In this document: positions 19,534 to 29,675 of the stretch, in pieces
Numbering within the stretch: position 1 is the stretch's first letter
How the letters are laid out: every line of letters begins with the position of its first letter
From: Flagellimonas ochracea
GTDB lineage: Bacteria; Bacteroidota; Bacteroidia; Flavobacteriales; Flavobacteriaceae
NCBI RefSeq assembly: GCF_009903685.1
Contig: NZ_JAAABI010000003.1
Location: 284,974-348,973 of the forward strand
Direction: 5' to 3'
Length of the DNA stretch: 64,000 nt
Translations under genes and position numbers: made by a program
Notes under the pieces: model-generated
Database searches by the model: none
Seen by the model: only the letters and a program-made list of their open reading frames with translations
What the model was told of the DNA's origin: nothing

Positions 19534-20121
19534 ATGAAACATTTTTTAGGTTTTTTGAAAAGCAAGACTTTCTTGATTCAATTGGGGCTGGCCCTTTTGG
19601 CATTGGTACTGTTGTCGTTTTTGGCTTTGAAATGGCTTAAGAGTTCCACCAACCATGGAGAATTTGTGGAAGTACCCGATTTTTCCAAAATGTCCGTCAT
19701 GGAAATGCGTAATGCCGTTGAAGATGCTGGTTTGCGATACCAAATATTAGACTCTTCGAACTACAATCCAGAGTATCCACGATTTTCCATTTTGGAACAG
19801 GACCCCCCTGCAGGTAACAAAGTTAAATCCAATCGAAAAATTTATTTCACGGTAAACCCATCTGGGTATAAGAAAGTGACTGTTCCAGATATCATTCAGG
19901 TTACCCAGCGCAATGCCACCTCCATGTTAAGGGCGGTTGGTCTTGATGTACAACGGGTCACCTATATTGATGAGTTGGGAAAGGACATGGTATACAACAT
20001 GAAACATAAGGGCAAGTACATAAAGCCTGGTGATAAATTGCCGAAAACGTCCAAAATTGAGCTCATTTGTGGCAACGGAACCATCCCAGGAAGTGCACGG
20101 GTACAGGCTGATTCCCAGTAA
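19534..20121 (+). CDS. membrane-anchored PASTA domain protein
   Basis: This 195-residue protein has an N-terminal transmembrane helix (about 13-29, LIQLGLALLALVLLSFLAL) followed by two PASTA repeats: about 42-108 (FVEVPDFSKMSVMEMRNAVE...ILEQDPPAGNKV) and 112-180 (VTVPDIIQVTQRNATSML). PASTA domains bind peptidoglycan or related ligands outside the membrane. No kinase or transpeptidase domain is attached, which is the usual state in Bacteroidota. It is only 2 bases from the rluD-like gene and divergent from ddl. Confidence 0.9.
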   Translation: MKHFLGFLKSKTFLIQLGLALLALVLLSFLALKWLKSSTNHGEFVEVPDFSKMSVMEMRNAVEDAGLRYQILDSSNYNPEYPRFSILEQDPPAGNKVKSNRKIYFTVNPSGYKKVTVPDIIQVTQRNATSMLRAVGLDVQRVTYIDELGKDMVYNMKHKGKYIKPGDKLPKTSKIELICGNGTIPGSARVQADSQ

Positions 20122-20123
20122 TC

Positions 20124-21152
20124 ATGGATATCTTTCAAAACCAAGAGCCAGAACAGGATGAACTGTTCGAGCATTACCGTTTCTTGGCCTCCAAGGGACA
20201 AGAACCACTGCGTGTGGATAAATTTTTGATGAACTTCATTGAAAATGCCACGCGAAATAAAATACAACAGGCTGCCAAGCAAGGTCATATTTGGGTGAAT
20301 GGATCTAGAGTAAAACAAAATTACAAAGTAAAGGCAGGTGATGAGGTAAAGGTTATGTTTGAACATCCCCCCTATGAATTTCTTTTGACCCCTGAGAATA
20401 TTCCCTTGGATATTGTTTATGAGGATGAAACATTGTTGGTGGTGAACAAACCGGCCGGAATGGTAGTGCATCCCGGACATGGAAACTATTCGGGCACATT
20501 GATTAATGCCTTGGTGTATCATTTTGAAAATCTGCCCAGGAACAGTTCAGAGCGTCCAGGATTGGTGCATCGAATTGATAAAGACACATCTGGCTTGTTG
20601 GTGGTAGCCAAAACCGAGGCTACAATGAGCCATTTGGCCCAGCAGTTTTTTGAAAAAAGCAGTGAAAGGGAATACGTGGCCCTGGTTTGGGGCAATGTAG
20701 AGGATGATGAGGGAACAGTAACAGGCCATGTTGGCAGAAATCCAAAGAATCGTCTTCAAATGATGGTCTTCCCAGAGGGCGAACAGGGAAAAGAGGCAGT
20801 GACTCACTATCAGGTGCTGGAACGGTTCGGGTATGTAACCTTGGTATCTTGTAAGCTGGAGACAGGCAGGACCCATCAGATTCGGGTGCATATGAAACAT
20901 ATTGGACACACGTTATTTAATGATGAGCGTTATGGGGGAGATAGGATTTTAAAGGGGACCACATTTACCAAATACAAGCAGTTTGTTGAAAATGCCTTTA
21001 AAATACTCCCAAGACAAGCATTACATGCCAAAACTTTGGGGTTTGAACATCCAGTAACGGGGAAATTCATGCGATTTGATTCTGATATTCCCCAAGATAT
21101 GGCACAATGTATTGAAAAATGGAGGGGTTATGCCAAATATAGTTCGCAATAA
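20124..21152 (+). CDS. RluD-family 23S rRNA pseudouridine synthase
   Basis: This 342-residue protein has an N-terminal S4 RNA-binding domain (about 30-90, RVDKFLMNFIENATRNKIQQA) and a RluA/RluD-type catalytic domain with HRIDKDTSGLLVVAK, whose Asp attacks the uridine. Further conserved stretches are VNKPAGMVVHPGHGN and LETGRTHQIRVHMKHIGH. The family isomerises uridines in helix 69 or elsewhere in 23S rRNA. Paralogues are hard to separate by sequence, so no symbol is given. It is co-transcribed with the PASTA gene. Confidence 0.92.
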   Translation: MDIFQNQEPEQDELFEHYRFLASKGQEPLRVDKFLMNFIENATRNKIQQAAKQGHIWVNGSRVKQNYKVKAGDEVKVMFEHPPYEFLLTPENIPLDIVYEDETLLVVNKPAGMVVHPGHGNYSGTLINALVYHFENLPRNSSERPGLVHRIDKDTSGLLVVAKTEATMSHLAQQFFEKSSEREYVALVWGNVEDDEGTVTGHVGRNPKNRLQMMVFPEGEQGKEAVTHYQVLERFGYVTLVSCKLETGRTHQIRVHMKHIGHTLFNDERYGGDRILKGTTFTKYKQFVENAFKILPRQALHAKTLGFEHPVTGKFMRFDSDIPQDMAQCIEKWRGYAKYSSQ

Positions 21153-21240
21153 GATAATTCAATCCCAAGATTGAAAACACCTTTTGCACTTCTTTCCTTA
21201 AGAATAAATTCCTCCTTATTTTTACTGGAAAACAGAACAC

Positions 21241-22002
21241 ATGAAAATCGTTATATCTCCGGCAAAGTCACTTGATTTTGAAACTGAGCTGCCCACATCC
21301 AAATATAGTCAGCCCGAATTTTTGGAACAGTCCAAAAAGCTGAACAGCATTTTGGCTAAAAAGAAACCAAAGGCATTGTCAAAACTCATGTCCATTTCAG
21401 ATAATTTGGCTGAATTGAATTGGGATCGTAACCAAAAATTCTCAACCCCCTTCACTGCGGAGAATGCAAGACCGGCAATCTATGCCTTTAATGGAGATGT
21501 GTATCAGGGCTTGGATGCTTTTACCATTCCCGAGGAAAAATTGGATCGCCTTCAGGACACACTCCGAATTTTGTCAGGTCTTTACGGGGTTTTAAAACCT
21601 TTGGATTTAATCCAGCCCTATCGCTTGGAGATGGGCACACAATTAAAGGTAGGTCGCAAAAAAAATCTATATGAATTCTGGCAAAAACAGCTTACCGACC
21701 ATTTGAACAAAGAACTGGAGAATGATGAACTTTTCATCAACTTGGCAAGCAATGAATATTTTAGTGCTTTGGATGAGAAAAAACTAAAAGTTCCGGTAAT
21801 CACACCAATTTTTAAGGATTGGAAGAACGATAAGCTAAAGGTGATAAGTTTTTTTGCTAAAAAAGCCCGGGGTTCCATGGTGCGATATATTTTGGAGACT
21901 GATGCGAACACCCTTGACGATGTGAAGGGATTTTACTATGATGGGTACCTTTTCAGTAAGGAACATACGGTAAAGGAAAATCAACCTGTTTTTGTTCGAT
22001 AA
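21241..22002 (+). CDS. yaaA: peroxide stress protein YaaA (DUF328/UPF0246)
   Basis: This 253-residue protein matches the YaaA family along its length: [14 protein letters not shown] at the start, then [37 protein letters not shown], and [30 protein letters not shown] near the end. The family has a DNA-binding fold and, in E. coli, lowers intracellular free iron during peroxide stress. Whether it does so here is inference. It appears monocistronic. Confidence 0.93.
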   Translation: MKIVISPAKSLDFETELPTSKYSQPEFLEQSKKLNSILAKKKPKALSKLMSISDNLAELNWDRNQKFSTPFTAENARPAIYAFNGDVYQGLDAFTIPEEKLDRLQDTLRILSGLYGVLKPLDLIQPYRLEMGTQLKVGRKKNLYEFWQKQLTDHLNKELENDELFINLASNEYFSALDEKKLKVPVITPIFKDWKNDKLKVISFFAKKARGSMVRYILETDANTLDDVKGFYYDGYLFSKEHTVKENQPVFVR

Positions 22003-22170
22003 ATCCTCGGGAAAACATAAAAATCCTTCCATTTTTCGAAAAAAGACGTTCCGTTGTTACGTTTATGCAACCCATCTCTTAAATTGTGATACACGTAAAT
22101 TAAATCCCAAAGCTTCGCTTTTATAACGACCTTTGGTTGTTCAAAACAAAAATAAAATAGCGTACCATAG

Positions 22171-24717
22171 ATGCAAGAGTCCAGACGTTTAGAAGAGTTC
22201 AAAAAATCGGTGACCAATAAGTTCAACATATACAATAGCCTATTTCTGAGCTTACCTTACCGGAATGTTGAAAATGTGGGAATGCTTGTTCCGTTATTGT
22301 TTCATCAATGTGAAACAGGATTGTCGGCAGGGAAAAATCCACAGGAGATTTTAGAGGCCTTTTTCACCAATATGGTTGAAATACAAGACGAACGTGAACG
22401 GTTGGATTTTATGTTCCGTTTTATCCAATATGTGGAACGCCAAGTGGTTCTTTATGATAGTGTGGAAGATGCCGCTTTTCCTAAATTGCAAAAATACACC
22501 AATTCACTGTCCATTAAAGACTATTTTGGCCTGGTTAACAGAACTAAAAACTGGGACAAGGTAACCAAGAAATTGTCCAGTTTTAGCGCACGCATCGTTT
22601 TAACGGCCCATCCAACACAGTTTTATACACCTGCCATTCTTGACATTATTTCAGAATTGCGAACACTCATTGATCAGGACCGCATCCATGATATTGACCT
22701 TACCCTGCAGCAATTGGGGCTAACCTCCCTGGTAAACTCAAAAAAGCCAACACCATTGGATGAGGCCAAGAACATCATTTATATTCTTCGAAATACTTAC
22801 TACGATGCCGTTGGAGAACTCTTTCAATATGTAAAGAGAAATATACGCAACAAGGATTTCGATAATTATAGGTTGATTAAACTTGGGTTTTGGCCTGGTG
22901 GCGACCGAGATGGCAACCCTTACGTTACTGCCGATATTACCCAAAAAGTGGCTGAGGAACTTCGTCTTACCCTAATGAAGTGTTATTACAACGAGCTTAA
23001 AGAGTTGCGAAAAAAATTGACCTTCAAAGGGCTGCAAGAAGAACTACTGGCGTTGAGCACCAAACTTTATGTGGCGATGTTCGACCCCAACGCACCCATA
23101 AGCTATCAGGAAATGGTAGAAAGATTAGAGGCCATTCGAGAAAAACTTGAGGCCAATTATCACGAACTCTATTTGGACCGTTTAGATAATTTAATAGACA
23201 AAGTTCACATTTTCAAGACCCATTTTGCCACCTTGGATATCCGTCAAGACCATCGAAAGCACAAATTGGCCGTGGAGACCATATTAAAGCAAAAAGGCAT
23301 AATCAAAGAATCCCTGGATGAGCTCAAAGAAAAGGAACTTCTCAAATGGTTGTTGAAAGAAAACGTACAATTGAATGCGACTGACTTTGATGAGGAGATT
23401 GTAAAGGACACGATTACCAACATCAAGCAGTTGAAGAAAATTCAAGATAGCAACGGCGAGGAAGGATGCAATAGGTACATCATAAGTAATTCCGAAGATA
23501 TTCATTCCGTACTCTTTGTATTTGGACTTTTCCGCTGGTGTGGTTGGAATGAAGAAGAAATCACTTTCGACATCATCCCACTTTTCGAAACCATGAAGGG
23601 GATGGATGCTGCCGAGGAGGTAATGCAAACGTTGTTCGATACCCCATCTTATAGAAAACATTTGGAGCGTAGGGACGATACCCATACCATTATGCTGGGC
23701 TTCTCCGATGGAACCAAGGACGGAGGCTATCTAAAGGCCAATTGGTCAATCCTGAAGACTAAGGAGACCTTGAGCAAAGTGTGCAGAAAAAATGGGATTA
23801 AGGCCATTTTCTTTGATGGAAGGGGCGGACCACCGGCAAGGGGAGGAGGCAAAACGCACCGTTTCTATGCCGCCCAGACCAAAGATGTTGCCAACCATGA
23901 AATACAGCTTACCATTCAAGGGCAGACAATAACAAGCACTTATGGCACCAAGGAACAGTTTATGCACAATTCCGAACAGTTGCTCACGGCAGGTCTGAGT
24001 AATAACCTCTTTGGAAAAGAACATGTGATTTCCGTCTCACAGCGAAAACTTATTGAGGAACTTTCTGAGTTGAGTTTCGAAAAATATGACAGGCTGAAAC
24101 AGCACAAAAAATTCATGCCCTATTTGGAGCACCGAAGCACCTTGAAGTATTATACCAGAGCCAACATTGGCAGTAGACCAGGAAAGAGGGGCAATAAAAG
24201 TCAATTGACACTTTCAGATTTGCGTGCTATTTCGTTTGTGGGATCATGGAGTCAGCTCAAGCAAAATGTGCCCGGCTATTTCGGACTGGGTACGGCCATT
24301 AATGAGTTAAAGGAACAAGGAAGACTTGCTGAAGTGAAAAAATTGTACCGCGAAGTACCTTTCTTCCGTGCGTTGATGCATAATAGTATGATGTCACTTG
24401 CAAAAACGAATTTTGATTTGACCAGCTACATGAAAAATGACCCCGAATTTGGGGATTTCTGGAACATTTTGCATGATGAATACCAACTGTCGAAGAAAAT
24501 GCTCCTACAGATTTCAAGGCATAAAATATTGATGGAGGACGAAGAGGTTTCCAGGGAGTCCATTAACATTAGAGAAAAAATTGTACTGCCACTTTTGGTA
24601 ATCCAACAGAACGCATTATACCATATTACGCAGAATTCTAAGTACAAAGATTTGTATGAAAAAATTGTGACCAGGTCGTTGTATGGAAACATCAATGCCA
24701 GCAGAAACTCAGCGTAG
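22171..24717 (+). CDS. ppc: phosphoenolpyruvate carboxylase
   Basis: This 848-residue enzyme carboxylates PEP with bicarbonate to oxaloacetate, replenishing the TCA cycle. Catalytic and glycine-rich motifs are intact: VLTAHPTQ (catalytic His), FWPGGDRDGNPYVT, GFSDGTKDGGYLKANW, DGRGGPPARGGGKTH and IGSRPGKRG. It is shorter than the proteobacterial and plant enzymes (about 880-970 residues) but similar to other Bacteroidota forms. The C-terminus reads INASRNSA where the family usually ends in RNTG, the residues closing over the active site. Confidence 0.96.
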   Translation: MQESRRLEEFKKSVTNKFNIYNSLFLSLPYRNVENVGMLVPLLFHQCETGLSAGKNPQEILEAFFTNMVEIQDERERLDFMFRFIQYVERQVVLYDSVEDAAFPKLQKYTNSLSIKDYFGLVNRTKNWDKVTKKLSSFSARIVLTAHPTQFYTPAILDIISELRTLIDQDRIHDIDLTLQQLGLTSLVNSKKPTPLDEAKNIIYILRNTYYDAVGELFQYVKRNIRNKDFDNYRLIKLGFWPGGDRDGNPYVTADITQKVAEELRLTLMKCYYNELKELRKKLTFKGLQEELLALSTKLYVAMFDPNAPISYQEMVERLEAIREKLEANYHELYLDRLDNLIDKVHIFKTHFATLDIRQDHRKHKLAVETILKQKGIIKESLDELKEKELLKWLLKENVQLNATDFDEEIVKDTITNIKQLKKIQDSNGEEGCNRYIISNSEDIHSVLFVFGLFRWCGWNEEEITFDIIPLFETMKGMDAAEEVMQTLFDTPSYRKHLERRDDTHTIMLGFSDGTKDGGYLKANWSILKTKETLSKVCRKNGIKAIFFDGRGGPPARGGGKTHRFYAAQTKDVANHEIQLTIQGQTITSTYGTKEQFMHNSEQLLTAGLSNNLFGKEHVISVSQRKLIEELSELSFEKYDRLKQHKKFMPYLEHRSTLKYYTRANIGSRPGKRGNKSQLTLSDLRAISFVGSWSQLKQNVPGYFGLGTAINELKEQGRLAEVKKLYREVPFFRALMHNSMMSLAKTNFDLTSYMKNDPEFGDFWNILHDEYQLSKKMLLQISRHKILMEDEEVSRESINIREKIVLPLLVIQQNALYHITQNSKYKDLYEKIVTRSLYGNINASRNSA

Positions 24718-24758
24718 GAATGGAAAAATCCTATTTTTGAATTTCCAAAATATCGGTA

Positions 24759-25448
24759 TTGCTTTCAAAACCATTTTTACATACGCACCCTTATGCTCCC
24801 TTTTTATTTCCAGAGGCCACAAAGGTGATTGTTGGCACATTGCCACCACCGAGGTTTACTACCGGAGACTTGAAAAAAGAAGATGTTGATTTTTGTTACG
24901 GCAGCTGCAATGGAATGCTTTGGCCCATACTGGATCACATTTTTGACCTTGGACTTAAATACGAAACAACAATTGAAGCTGCCGAACAGCGAAAAAGATT
25001 TCTATTAAGGCAGAAAATAGGAGTTTGTGACATTGTCCACAGTGCAGAACGACATAAAATCGATGCATCCGATTTGGGTATGCACAACGTGGTACTTCGG
25101 GATTTGATAGGCTACTTGAAGCAATATCCTAAAATCACAACCCTATTGTTCACAGGAGGAAACAGTAAGAACGGTCCAGAATATTTTTTTAGGAGACAGT
25201 TGAAAGAACATGGATTGCAACTACATGTGATATCCAATGTGGTGCCTAGAATCCATCAATTTGAATTACCCGCCACATCGAGCACATTTGAGAAACCCAG
25301 AAGGGTAAAAACCGTGTCTTTGACCGCCCCATCAGGAGCTGCCAATCGAGCCGTTGGAAGTCTGCAACTATACAAGGATCTTAAAAACAAAAACCCTGAA
25401 TTCAACACATTTGATTTCAGGGTGATGCAGTATCGGGAGTTTTTTTAA
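24759..25448 (+). CDS. uracil-DNA glycosylase superfamily protein
   Basis: This protein of about 229 residues resembles the single-domain uracil-DNA glycosylase-like proteins of Bacteroidota: VIVGTLPPPRF (active-site loop), CYGSCNGMLWPIL, IGVCDIVHSAER, LLFTGGNSKNGPEYFF and SLTAPSGAANRAV. It would excise uracil or a mismatched base from DNA. No in-frame ATG exists upstream before a stop at 24738-24740; TTG at 24759 is the best start, with ATT codons possible. It overlaps the convergent M20 peptidase gene by 4 bases. Confidence 0.8.
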   Translation: MLSKPFLHTHPYAPFLFPEATKVIVGTLPPPRFTTGDLKKEDVDFCYGSCNGMLWPILDHIFDLGLKYETTIEAAEQRKRFLLRQKIGVCDIVHSAERHKIDASDLGMHNVVLRDLIGYLKQYPKITTLLFTGGNSKNGPEYFFRRQLKEHGLQLHVISNVVPRIHQFELPATSSTFEKPRRVKTVSLTAPSGAANRAVGSLQLYKDLKNKNPEFNTFDFRVMQYREFF

Positions 25449-26941
25449 TCGGGTGAATTGGTCAAAATCCCATAAAAAGCTTGGATGCCATATGCCAATT
25501 GTCCAATCTTTAGATTTTCATTAGGGCTGTGCTGATTGTTATCCGCATTGACCATGGGAACAATAAAGGCTGGAATTTTCAACTCATTGATAAATGCTGC
25601 AATGGGCACCGTACCTCCCGTGGTCCTTATCTGAATGACCTCTTTTTCGAAAGTGCTCTTTAAGGTTTCCGTTAAGAATTTCCCGTAGGAATTGTTCAAA
25701 TCAGTTCTAAAAGCATCGGTAACACTACCTTCGGTAACCGTCACTATTTTGCTGTGCGCCATACGTTCCTCTTTGGATGGAACATGATCCACAATATGGA
25801 ATCCCTGTTTCTTGATATGGTCCTTAACCAATCGCTTTAAACGATTTCCGTCGCTCTCGACCACTAAACGGAGATCCAATTCGGCCGTTGCACTTTCAGG
25901 CACAATGGTTCTTGCCTTTTCACCAATCCATCCAGAACCCAAACCACGAATGTTCAATGAAGGATATTGCAATGCTTCTTGATAAGAACCGCCGACTTTT
26001 TCTGCTGTTTTGAATTGCAATTTTTCGGAAATAGCTTGGTGGCTATCAGGAACACTTGTTAATACTTCCAGAACAGAATCATCCAAAGTGATTCCATCAT
26101 AGTAGCCCGGAATGGTTACCCTACCATTCGTATCTTTCATGCTGGCCAAAAGTTGCGCCAATTGAAAACCAGGATTTGGGGCATAGTTACCATAATGCCC
26201 ACTGTGTTGCGGTTTAATGGGCCCATACGTTGTCAAGGTCAATGTAGTAATGCCTCGACACCCGTAAAGTATGGTCGGGTTTCCAGAAGGATGAACAGGC
26301 CCATCGGCAATGACCAAAAAATCAGCTTCCAACAATTCCCGATATTGTTTTACCGCTTTGGGCAAGGGTTTGCTACTTTTTTCTTCCTCTCCATCTAAAA
26401 TCACTTTGATGTTAAACGGGATTTCCTTGCCTTCTTTTTTCAACAAATCTATGGTGTTCAACAACATAATGATAGGCGATTTATCATCCGAAGTGGAACG
26501 CCCGAATAGTCGCCAGTCATAGTTGATGTCAGTATCAAGCTCATCAAAAGAAATGGTCTTGAAACCATCTCCTTCCGGAGTTTTGAGCACTACATCGTAC
26601 GGATTGGGCTGGTCCCACTTGGAAGGGTCCACGGACTGTCCATCAAAATGCATATAGATGAGCATCGTTGGTTTGCCATCCTCAATGGGAAGGGCCGCGA
26701 AAAAAAGTGGGAGATTTTCTGTCTCCAATTCGGCTGTGTTAAAACCCCGCTCCCCAAATTTCTTTTTGAGCCAAAAAATATTATCATCAATATCATCAGG
26801 ATTCAGAGCATCGTTAGGTATGGCAATAAATTCCCTAAGCTCAGTAATGGCATGGGCCACTTGGGATTTAAGGACCATATCTTCTTGTGCCGAAATTCCA
26901 AGAGCAGATAGGATTGAAAAGAGAAGAATGATTTTTTTCAT
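25445..26941 (-). CDS. exported M20-family metallopeptidase
   Basis: This 498-residue protein has a signal peptide (MKKIILLFSILSALGISAQ) followed by an M20 di-zinc peptidase: YMHFDGQ (metal-binding His), GRSTSDDKSPI (bridging Asp) and ILDGEEEKSS (catalytic and metal Glu). The dimerisation/lid domain follows, and RTTGGTVPIAAF and NADNNQHSPNENL lie near the C-terminus, the latter with the last metal His. It probably acts on dipeptides or small peptides in the envelope. It is downstream of, but not tightly linked to, trpA. Confidence 0.9.
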   Translation of the reverse strand: MKKIILLFSILSALGISAQEDMVLKSQVAHAITELREFIAIPNDALNPDDIDDNIFWLKKKFGERGFNTAELETENLPLFFAALPIEDGKPTMLIYMHFDGQSVDPSKWDQPNPYDVVLKTPEGDGFKTISFDELDTDINYDWRLFGRSTSDDKSPIIMLLNTIDLLKKEGKEIPFNIKVILDGEEEKSSKPLPKAVKQYRELLEADFLVIADGPVHPSGNPTILYGCRGITTLTLTTYGPIKPQHSGHYGNYAPNPGFQLAQLLASMKDTNGRVTIPGYYDGITLDDSVLEVLTSVPDSHQAISEKLQFKTAEKVGGSYQEALQYPSLNIRGLGSGWIGEKARTIVPESATAELDLRLVVESDGNRLKRLVKDHIKKQGFHIVDHVPSKEERMAHSKIVTVTEGSVTDAFRTDLNNSYGKFLTETLKSTFEKEVIQIRTTGGTVPIAAFINELKIPAFIVPMVNADNNQHSPNENLKIGQLAYGIQAFYGILTNSPD

Positions 26942-26963
26942 TGTATTAATTTGAGACTGAAAA

Positions 26964-27725
26964 TTAACGAATTCCCTTTACAAACTGACCAATTTTCGAA
27001 ACTCCTTTTTGAGATAAATGTTTAATAAAGGCTGATCCAATAATGGCGCCTTTTGTTTTCTGTGTTGCCTGTTGAAATGTGTCGGAGTTGCTGATACCAA
27101 AACCTACAATTTGTGGGTTTTTCAGTTTCATTTCTGTGATACGCTCAAAATAAGCCTTTTGTTCAGGGCCAAAACCCTCTTTAGCTCCTGTCGTACTTGC
27201 AGAGCTTACCATATAAATGAAACCTTCTGATGCGTCGTCAATGGCTTTAATGCGTGCTTCACTTGTTTGGGGCGTAATCAGAAAGACATTGATCAACCCA
27301 TATTTTTCAAAGATGGATTTATACTCTTCTTGATAGACATCCAAGGGTAAATCTGGCAGGATAAGCCCATCAATCCCAATTTCCTGACATTTTTTGCAGA
27401 AGGCCTCTACGCCATATTGAAGTACTGGATTAAAATATCCCATAATAATCAAAGGGACGGAAACCGTTTTTCGAATGCCCTTTAGTTGTTGGAAGAGCAA
27501 TTCCGTATGCATGCCATTTTTTAATGCTGCTGTAGAACTTTGTTGGATGGTCGGGCCATCCGCCAAAGGATCACTGAACGGCAATCCGATTTCGATGAGG
27601 TCCACCCCATTTTTTTCTAATTCCTCAATTATTGGCACGGTATCGTTCAATTTCGGATACCCGGCCGTAAAATAGATGGAAAGCATTTTTTTGTCTTCTT
27701 GCAGTTTTTTATTAATTCTGTTCAT
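26964..27725 (-). CDS. trpA: tryptophan synthase alpha subunit
   Basis: This 253-residue TIM barrel cleaves indole-3-glycerol phosphate to indole and glyceraldehyde-3-phosphate. The start at 27725 (MNRINKKLQEDKKMLSIYFTAG) matches homologues better than a longer in-frame version. Catalytic Glu and Asp are in LIEIGLPFSDPLADGPTIQ, and VGFGISNSD and IIGSAFIKHL hold the phosphate site. It is the last gene of the trp operon, 49 bases after trpB. Confidence 0.97.
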   Translation of the reverse strand: MNRINKKLQEDKKMLSIYFTAGYPKLNDTVPIIEELEKNGVDLIEIGLPFSDPLADGPTIQQSSTAALKNGMHTELLFQQLKGIRKTVSVPLIIMGYFNPVLQYGVEAFCKKCQEIGIDGLILPDLPLDVYQEEYKSIFEKYGLINVFLITPQTSEARIKAIDDASEGFIYMVSSASTTGAKEGFGPEQKAYFERITEMKLKNPQIVGFGISNSDTFQQATQKTKGAIIGSAFIKHLSQKGVSKIGQFVKGIR

Positions 27726-27774
27726 TAAAAACAATTTATAGTGTAAGGATGAGTACGGGTGTGGCATCCAACGT

Positions 27775-28959
27775 CTAGAGTCTGAAATAATCAATATAAT
27801 TCCGTAAATCTTTATCTCCACGTCCAGAAAGGTTGACGACCACTACATCATCCTTTTCAAATTGCCGTTCCTCAAAAATGGCAAAAGCATGGGAGGTTTC
27901 AATGGCCGGTATGATGCCCTCCAATTGGCACAGCGCTAAACCTGCTGTCATGGCTTTGTCATCCGTAATGGAGATAAATTCTCCACGCCCCGATTTGAAA
28001 AGATGCGCGTGCATGGGTCCTACTCCTGGATAGTCCAACCCTGCTGAAATGGAATAAGGTTCAGTTATCTGACCATCATCTGTTTGCATGAGCAAGGTTT
28101 TGCTGCCATGGATGATGCCCACCTTGCCCAAAGCTGAAGTTGCGGCGCTTTCACCAGAGTTGATGCCCTTTCCGGCAGCCTCTACCGCAATGATTCCCAC
28201 ATCGGGAACATCCAAATAGTGATAATAGGCTCCCGCTGCATTGCTTCCTCCACCGACACAGGCTACTACATAATCAGGGTTTTCACGTCCTTCTTTTTCC
28301 TTTAGTTGCCATTTGATCTCTTCAGAAATCACGGATTGAAAACGAGCGACCATATCGGGATAAGGATGTGGTCCGACCACGGAACCAATGATATAATGCG
28401 TATCCACCGGATTGTTGATCCAATCCCGGATGGCCTCGTTCGTGGCATCTTTTAAGGTCCTGCTTCCGGATAGTGCAGGACGGACTTCCGTACCCAGCAT
28501 TTTCATGCGAGCCACATTGGGAGCCTGTCTGGCAATGTCAATTTCGCCCATGTACACCACACATTCGATGCCCATAAGGGCACACACAGTGGCGGTGGCC
28601 ACTCCGTGTTGACCTGCACCGGTCTCTGCAATGATTCGGTTTTTGCCCAATTTCTTGGCCATTAAAATCTGTCCGATGGTGTTGTTGACTTTATGCGCTC
28701 CTGTGTGGCAAAGGTCTTCACGCTTAAGGTAAATCTTGGTATTGTATTTTTCGGACAAACGTTTGGCAAAATAGAGTGGGGTAGGCCGACCCACATAGTC
28801 CTTCAACAGTTGGTGAAACTCTTTCTGAAAGGAAGGTTCTTCCATGATGCGGAGGTAGTTTTGCCTTAGTTCCTCGCAATTGGGATAGAGCATTTCAGGG
28901 ATAAAAGCCCCACCAAATTCTCCATAGTAACCTCTTTCATCCGCGTGATATGTTTTCAT
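27775..28959 (-). CDS. trpB: tryptophan synthase beta subunit
   Basis: This 394-residue PLP enzyme joins indole with serine to make tryptophan, channelled from TrpA. Conserved stretches are [29 protein letters not shown] (with the Schiff-base Lys), [24 protein letters not shown] and a C-terminal LSGRGDKD. Its start overlaps the trpF stop by 4 bases (ATGA), indicating translational coupling. Confidence 0.98.
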   Translation of the reverse strand: MKTYHADERGYYGEFGGAFIPEMLYPNCEELRQNYLRIMEEPSFQKEFHQLLKDYVGRPTPLYFAKRLSEKYNTKIYLKREDLCHTGAHKVNNTIGQILMAKKLGKNRIIAETGAGQHGVATATVCALMGIECVVYMGEIDIARQAPNVARMKMLGTEVRPALSGSRTLKDATNEAIRDWINNPVDTHYIIGSVVGPHPYPDMVARFQSVISEEIKWQLKEKEGRENPDYVVACVGGGSNAAGAYYHYLDVPDVGIIAVEAAGKGINSGESAATSALGKVGIIHGSKTLLMQTDDGQITEPYSISAGLDYPGVGPMHAHLFKSGRGEFISITDDKAMTAGLALCQLEGIIPAIETSHAFAIFEERQFEKDDVVVVNLSGRGDKDLRNYIDYFRL

Positions 28960-29675
28960 GGTTTGTCAGTTTTTGGTTGATGTTTTTCAATGAGCAATTT
29001 TTTAAAAATCTTCAATTTTTCGATGTTTTTCAGACCGGGTTCAGTTTCAAAACGACTGTTGACATCGATGGCATAACAATATTTTGAAGCGGGACTCTCC
29101 AAAAAGGATTGTAGTTTTTCCGTTTCCTCCAGACCAATACCACCACTCAAGAAATAGGGCTTGTTGGAGGGATAGTTTTTTAAAATTTTCCAATCAAAAG
29201 TATACCCGTTTCCTCCCGGAAGTTTTCCTTTGGTGTCAAAAAGGAAATAGTTGCAGACTTCTTCGTAATCCTTCAAAATAGAAAAATCAAAATCATCCTT
29301 GATTGAGAATACTTTGATGATGTCCAAGTCTGACAGGTCGAGCGGAGTCGAGACCTTATTCCTATCGGACGCTTTCTTTTTTCTCAACTGCGCTCGAAAT
29401 GACAGAAAGATGTCTTTAAGTTTGCCACAATATTCAGCACTTTCCTTTCCATGAAGTTGAACCGCATGCAATTGGTGTTCATTTACTTTCTTAATGACGT
29501 CTTCTGCGGATGCATCAACAAAAACCCCAACTTTTTTGATGGAACTTGACAGTTGGGGAATTTCTCCATCAAAATAGCGTGAGGAAGGCCCCCAAAAGAT
29601 AAATCCCAAATAGTTTGGTTGTAGCTGGGCCACTTCCTTGGGATTGTATTTCATACCACAAACCTTGAGCTTCAT
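28956..29675 (-). CDS. trpF: phosphoribosylanthranilate isomerase with in-frame repeat insertion
   Basis: This 239-residue TIM barrel converts N-(5'-phosphoribosyl)anthranilate to CdRP. The core is intact: KVCGMKY at the start (catalytic Cys), [41 protein letters not shown] (catalytic Asp), FLSGGIG and the [16 protein letters not shown] phosphate site. It is about 30 residues longer than usual. The excess, about residues 90-116, is exactly the product of a 78-base palindromic element (29329-29406). Whether the insertion is tolerated or lowers activity is unknown. It overlaps trpC and trpB by 4 bases each. Confidence 0.95.
   Translation of the reverse strand: MKLKVCGMKYNPKEVAQLQPNYLGFIFWGPSSRYFDGEIPQLSSSIKKVGVFVDASAEDVIKKVNEHQLHAVQLHGKESAEYCGKLKDIFLSFRAQLRKKKASDRNKVSTPLDLSDLDIIKVFSIKDDFDFSILKDYEEVCNYFLFDTKGKLPGGNGYTFDWKILKNYPSNKPYFLSGGIGLEETEKLQSFLESPASKYCYAIDVNSRFETEPGLKNIEKLKIFKKLLIEKHQPKTDKP
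29329..29406. repeat. palindromic element inserted in frame in trpF
   Basis: Two 25-base imperfect inverted arms (29329-29353 and 29382-29406) match at 20 of 25 positions and share a TCGAGCG core and a TGTCA/TGACA outer end. The 28-base centre is non-palindromic. The total is 78 bases, divisible by three, and contains no stop in the trpF frame. TCGAGCGCAGT-type palindromes bounded by GTCATTT are familiar as interspersed repeats in many Bacteroidota genomes. Confidence 0.8.
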
